A stretch of 64,000 nt of DNA, taken from Aquarana catesbeiana (lineage: Eukaryota; Chordata; Amphibia; Anura; Ranidae). Both the position numbers and the translations under genes were made by a program. Location: positions 4,911,395 to 4,975,394 of the forward strand of contig NC_133324.1 of NCBI RefSeq assembly GCF_042186555.1, given 5' to 3'. Positions 60,905 to 64,000 of this stretch are shown here, piece after piece. Numbering within the stretch: the first letter of the stretch is position 1; every line of letters starts with the position of its first letter. Under the pieces are notes generated by a model that made no database searches, was not told where the DNA came from, and worked only from the letters and a program-made list of their open reading frames with translations.

Positions 60905-63900
60905 ATATAATACTACTACCTCCATCATCCCTACTACTATCATCCCTACTACTACCACCATCATCCCTACTACTACCACCATCATCCATCATCCTACTAC
61001 TATCATCCCTACTACTATCATCATTATCATTCCTACTACTACCATCATTATCCCTACTACTATCATCCCTACTACCACCATCATCATCAACATCATCATC
61101 ATCATCATCCCTACTACTCTCATCCCTACTACTACCTCCATCATCATCATCCCTACTACTATCATCACTACTACTATCATCACTACTACTACCACCATCA
61201 TCATCATCATCATCCCTACTACTATCATCCCTACTACTACCTCCATCATCATCATCCTTACTACTATCATCACTACTACTATCATCACTACTACTACCAC
61301 CATCATCCCTACTACTACCACCATCATCATCATCCCTACTACTATCATCACTACTACTACCACCCTCATCATCCCAACTACTACCATCATCATCATCCTA
61401 CTACTATCATCCCTACTACCACCATCATTATCATCCCTACTACTATCATCGCTACTACTATCATCACTACTACTACCACAGCCATCATCATCATCCCTAC
61501 TACTATCATCACTACTACTACCACCACCATCATCATCCCTACTACTACCACCATCATCATCATCCCTACTACTATCATCACTACTACTACCTCCATCATC
61601 ATCATCCCTACTACTACCACCATCATCATCATCCCTACTACTATCTTCCCAACTACCACCATCATTAACATCATCATCCCTACTACTACCTCCATCATCA
61701 TCATCCCTACTACTACCACCATCATCATCATCCCTACTACTATCATCACTACTACTACCACCATCATCATCCCTACTACTATCACCATCATCATCATCCC
61801 TACTACTATCATCACTACTACTACCACCATCATCATCCCTACTACTACCACCATCATCATCATCCCTATTACTATTATCACTACTACTACCACCACCATC
61901 ATCATCCCTACTACTACCACCATCATCATCATCCCTACTACTACCACCATCATCATCATCCCTACTACTATCATCACTACTACTACCACCACCATCATCA
62001 TCCCTACTACTACCACCATCATCATCATCCCTACTACTATCATCACTACTACTATCTCCATCATCATCATCCCTACTACTACCACCATCATCATCATCCC
62101 TACTACTATCTTCCCAACTACCACCATCATTAACATCATCATCCCTACTACTACCTCCATCATCATCATCCCTACTACTACCACCATCATCATCATCCCT
62201 ACTACTATCATCACTACTACTACCACCATCATCATCCCTACTACTATCACCATCATCATCATCCCTACTACTATCATCCCTACTACTATCATCACTACTA
62301 CTACCACCATCATCATCCCTACTACTATCACCATCATCATCATCCCTACTACTATCATCCCTACTACTATCATCCCTACTACTACCTCCATCATCATCAT
62401 CCTTACTACTATCATCACTACTACTATCATCACTACTACTACCACCATCATCCCTACTACTACCACCATCATCATCATCCCTACTACTATCATCACTACT
62501 ACTACCACCATCATCATCCCTACTACTACCATCATCATCATCATCCCTACTACTATCATCCCTACTACCACCATCATTATCATCCCTACTACTATCATCG
62601 CTACTACTATCATCACTACTACTACCACAGCCATCATCATCATCCCTACTACTATCATCACTACTACTACCACCACCATCATCATCCCTACTACTACCAC
62701 CATCATCATCATCCCTACTACTATCATCACTACTACTACCTCCATCATCATCATCCCTACTACTACCACCATCATCATCATCCCTACTACTATCTTCCCA
62801 ACTACCACCATCATTAACATCATCATCCCTACTACTACCTCCATCATCATCATCCCTACTACTACCACCATCATCATCATCCCTACTACTATCATCACTA
62901 CTACTACCACCATCATCATCCCTACTACTATCACCATCATCATCATCCCTACTACTATCATCACTACTACTACCACCATCATCATCCCTACTACTACCAC
63001 CATCATCATCATCCCTATTACTATTATCACTACTACTACCACCACCATCATCATCCCTACTACTACCACCATCATCATCATCCCTACTACTACCACCATC
63101 ATCATCATCCCTACTACTATCATCACTACTACTACCACCACCATCATCATCCCTACTACTACCACCATCATCATCATCCCTACTACTATCATCACTACTA
63201 CTATCTCCATCATCATCATCCCTACTACTACCACCATCATCATCATCCCTACTACTATCTTTCCAACTACCACCATCATTAACATCATCATCCCTACTAC
63301 TACCTCCATCATCATCATCCCTACTACTACCACCATCATCATCATCCCTACTACTATCATCACTACTACTACCACCATCATCATCCCTACTACTATCACC
63401 ATCATCATCATCCCTACTACTATCATCACTACTACTACCACCATCATCATCCCTACTACTACCACCATCATCATCATCCCTACTACTATCTTCCCAACTA
63501 CCACCATCATTAACATCATCATCCCTACTACTACCTCCATCATCATCATCCCTACTACTACCACCATCATCATCATCCCTACTACTATCATCACTACTAC
63601 TACCACCATCATCATCCCTACTACTATCACCATCATCATCATCCCTACTACTATCATCACTACTACTACCACCATCATCATCCCTACTACTACCACCATC
63701 ATCATCATTTCTATTACCACCACCATCATCATCATCCCTATTACTATTATCACTAGTATTAACACCATCATCATCCCTACTACTACCACCATCATCATCA
63801 TTAATACTACTATCATCATCATCATCATCCCTACTACTATCACTATCATCATCATCCCGACTACTATCATCATCATCCCTACTGCTATCACCATCATCAT

Positions 63901-64000
63901 CATCCCTACTACTATCATCCCTACTACCACTATCATCATCCCTACTGCTATCACCATTATCATCATCCCTACTACCACCATCATCATCCCTACTGCTATC
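60905..64000. repeat. CAT/CTA trinucleotide-based array with 1149-bp higher-order period
   Basis: Units mix CATCATCATCCCTACTACTA with CCACCATCATC, TATCATCACTACTACTAC and similar. The landmark CTATCTTCCCAACTACCACC occurs at 61641 and 62106 and again at 62790 and 63255 (one base changed); both pairs are exactly 1149 bp apart. CCCTACTACCACCATCATTA at 61411 and 62560 confirms the offset. A further copy is near 63485. The minus strand has an 864-codon Met/Val/Gly open frame because all units are multiples of three without stops. The array continues past the right edge. Confidence 0.95.

Noticed and set aside
61393..63987. 864-codon minus-strand open frame rich in Met, Val and Gly
   Set aside because: It is a translation of the trinucleotide array; all insertions are multiples of three and no unit has a stop.

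Overview
The window looks like vertebrate nuclear DNA, most likely from a frog of the ranid group. The vertebrate call rests on one recognisable coding exon, a ladybird-type (Lbx) homeobox exon, and on tRNA-derived SINE sequence. The ranid guess comes from memory of dispersed repeats of this kind (the SINE tail near 36.2 kb, the short DNA transposon near 20.4-20.75 kb, the element at 24.9 kb). It is an inference and was not checked against a repeat library. Nothing bacterial or viral is evident.

The only gene part I can support is at 8010-8464 on the minus strand: the terminal exon of an Lbx gene, probably lbx2, with a complete homeodomain, an acidic C-terminus and a splice acceptor. The first Lbx exon would lie at higher coordinates, and I could not recognise it anywhere up to 64000. 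Either the intron is more than 55 kb of mostly satellite DNA, or exon 1 is displaced, missing or misassembled.

About four fifths of the window is tandem repeat, in at least 17 unrelated arrays laid end to end. From left to right they are: an A-rich ~270-bp repeat (0.6-2.3 kb); a 43/49-bp repeat (4.1-5.6 kb); a ~140-bp repeat (5.95-6.8 kb); ~33-36-bp units (8.95-9.8 kb); a CCAT microsatellite (10 kb); a 79-bp repeat (10.6-11.3 kb); a 97-bp repeat with a 582-bp higher-order period (13.35-15.3 kb); a 3.1-kb polypurine array (16.85-19.98 kb); a 47-bp repeat (19.99-20.37 kb); AAT/AAC-type trinucleotide DNA (21-22.4 kb); a C-rich ~17-bp repeat (23.1-24.9 kb); a 35/40-bp repeat (25.05-32.1 kb); a 27-bp repeat (32.4-35.9 kb, with remnants to 36.8 kb); a 29-bp repeat of 22.7 kb (36.8-59.5 kb); two ~145-bp copies (59.5-59.85 kb); a C/CA repeat (59.95-60.56 kb); and a CAT/CTA trinucleotide array with a 1149-bp higher-order period that runs off the right end.

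Between the arrays sit two tRNA-derived SINEs (12.74-13.03 and 35.94-36.33 kb), a short inverted-repeat DNA transposon (20.37-20.75 kb), a near-perfect 72-bp-arm foldback (32.18-32.36 kb) and an older long imperfect foldback (6.84-7.25 kb). Many long open frames cross the arrays. They are open because the repeat units lack stop codons in several frames on one or both strands, and I do not regard them as genes.
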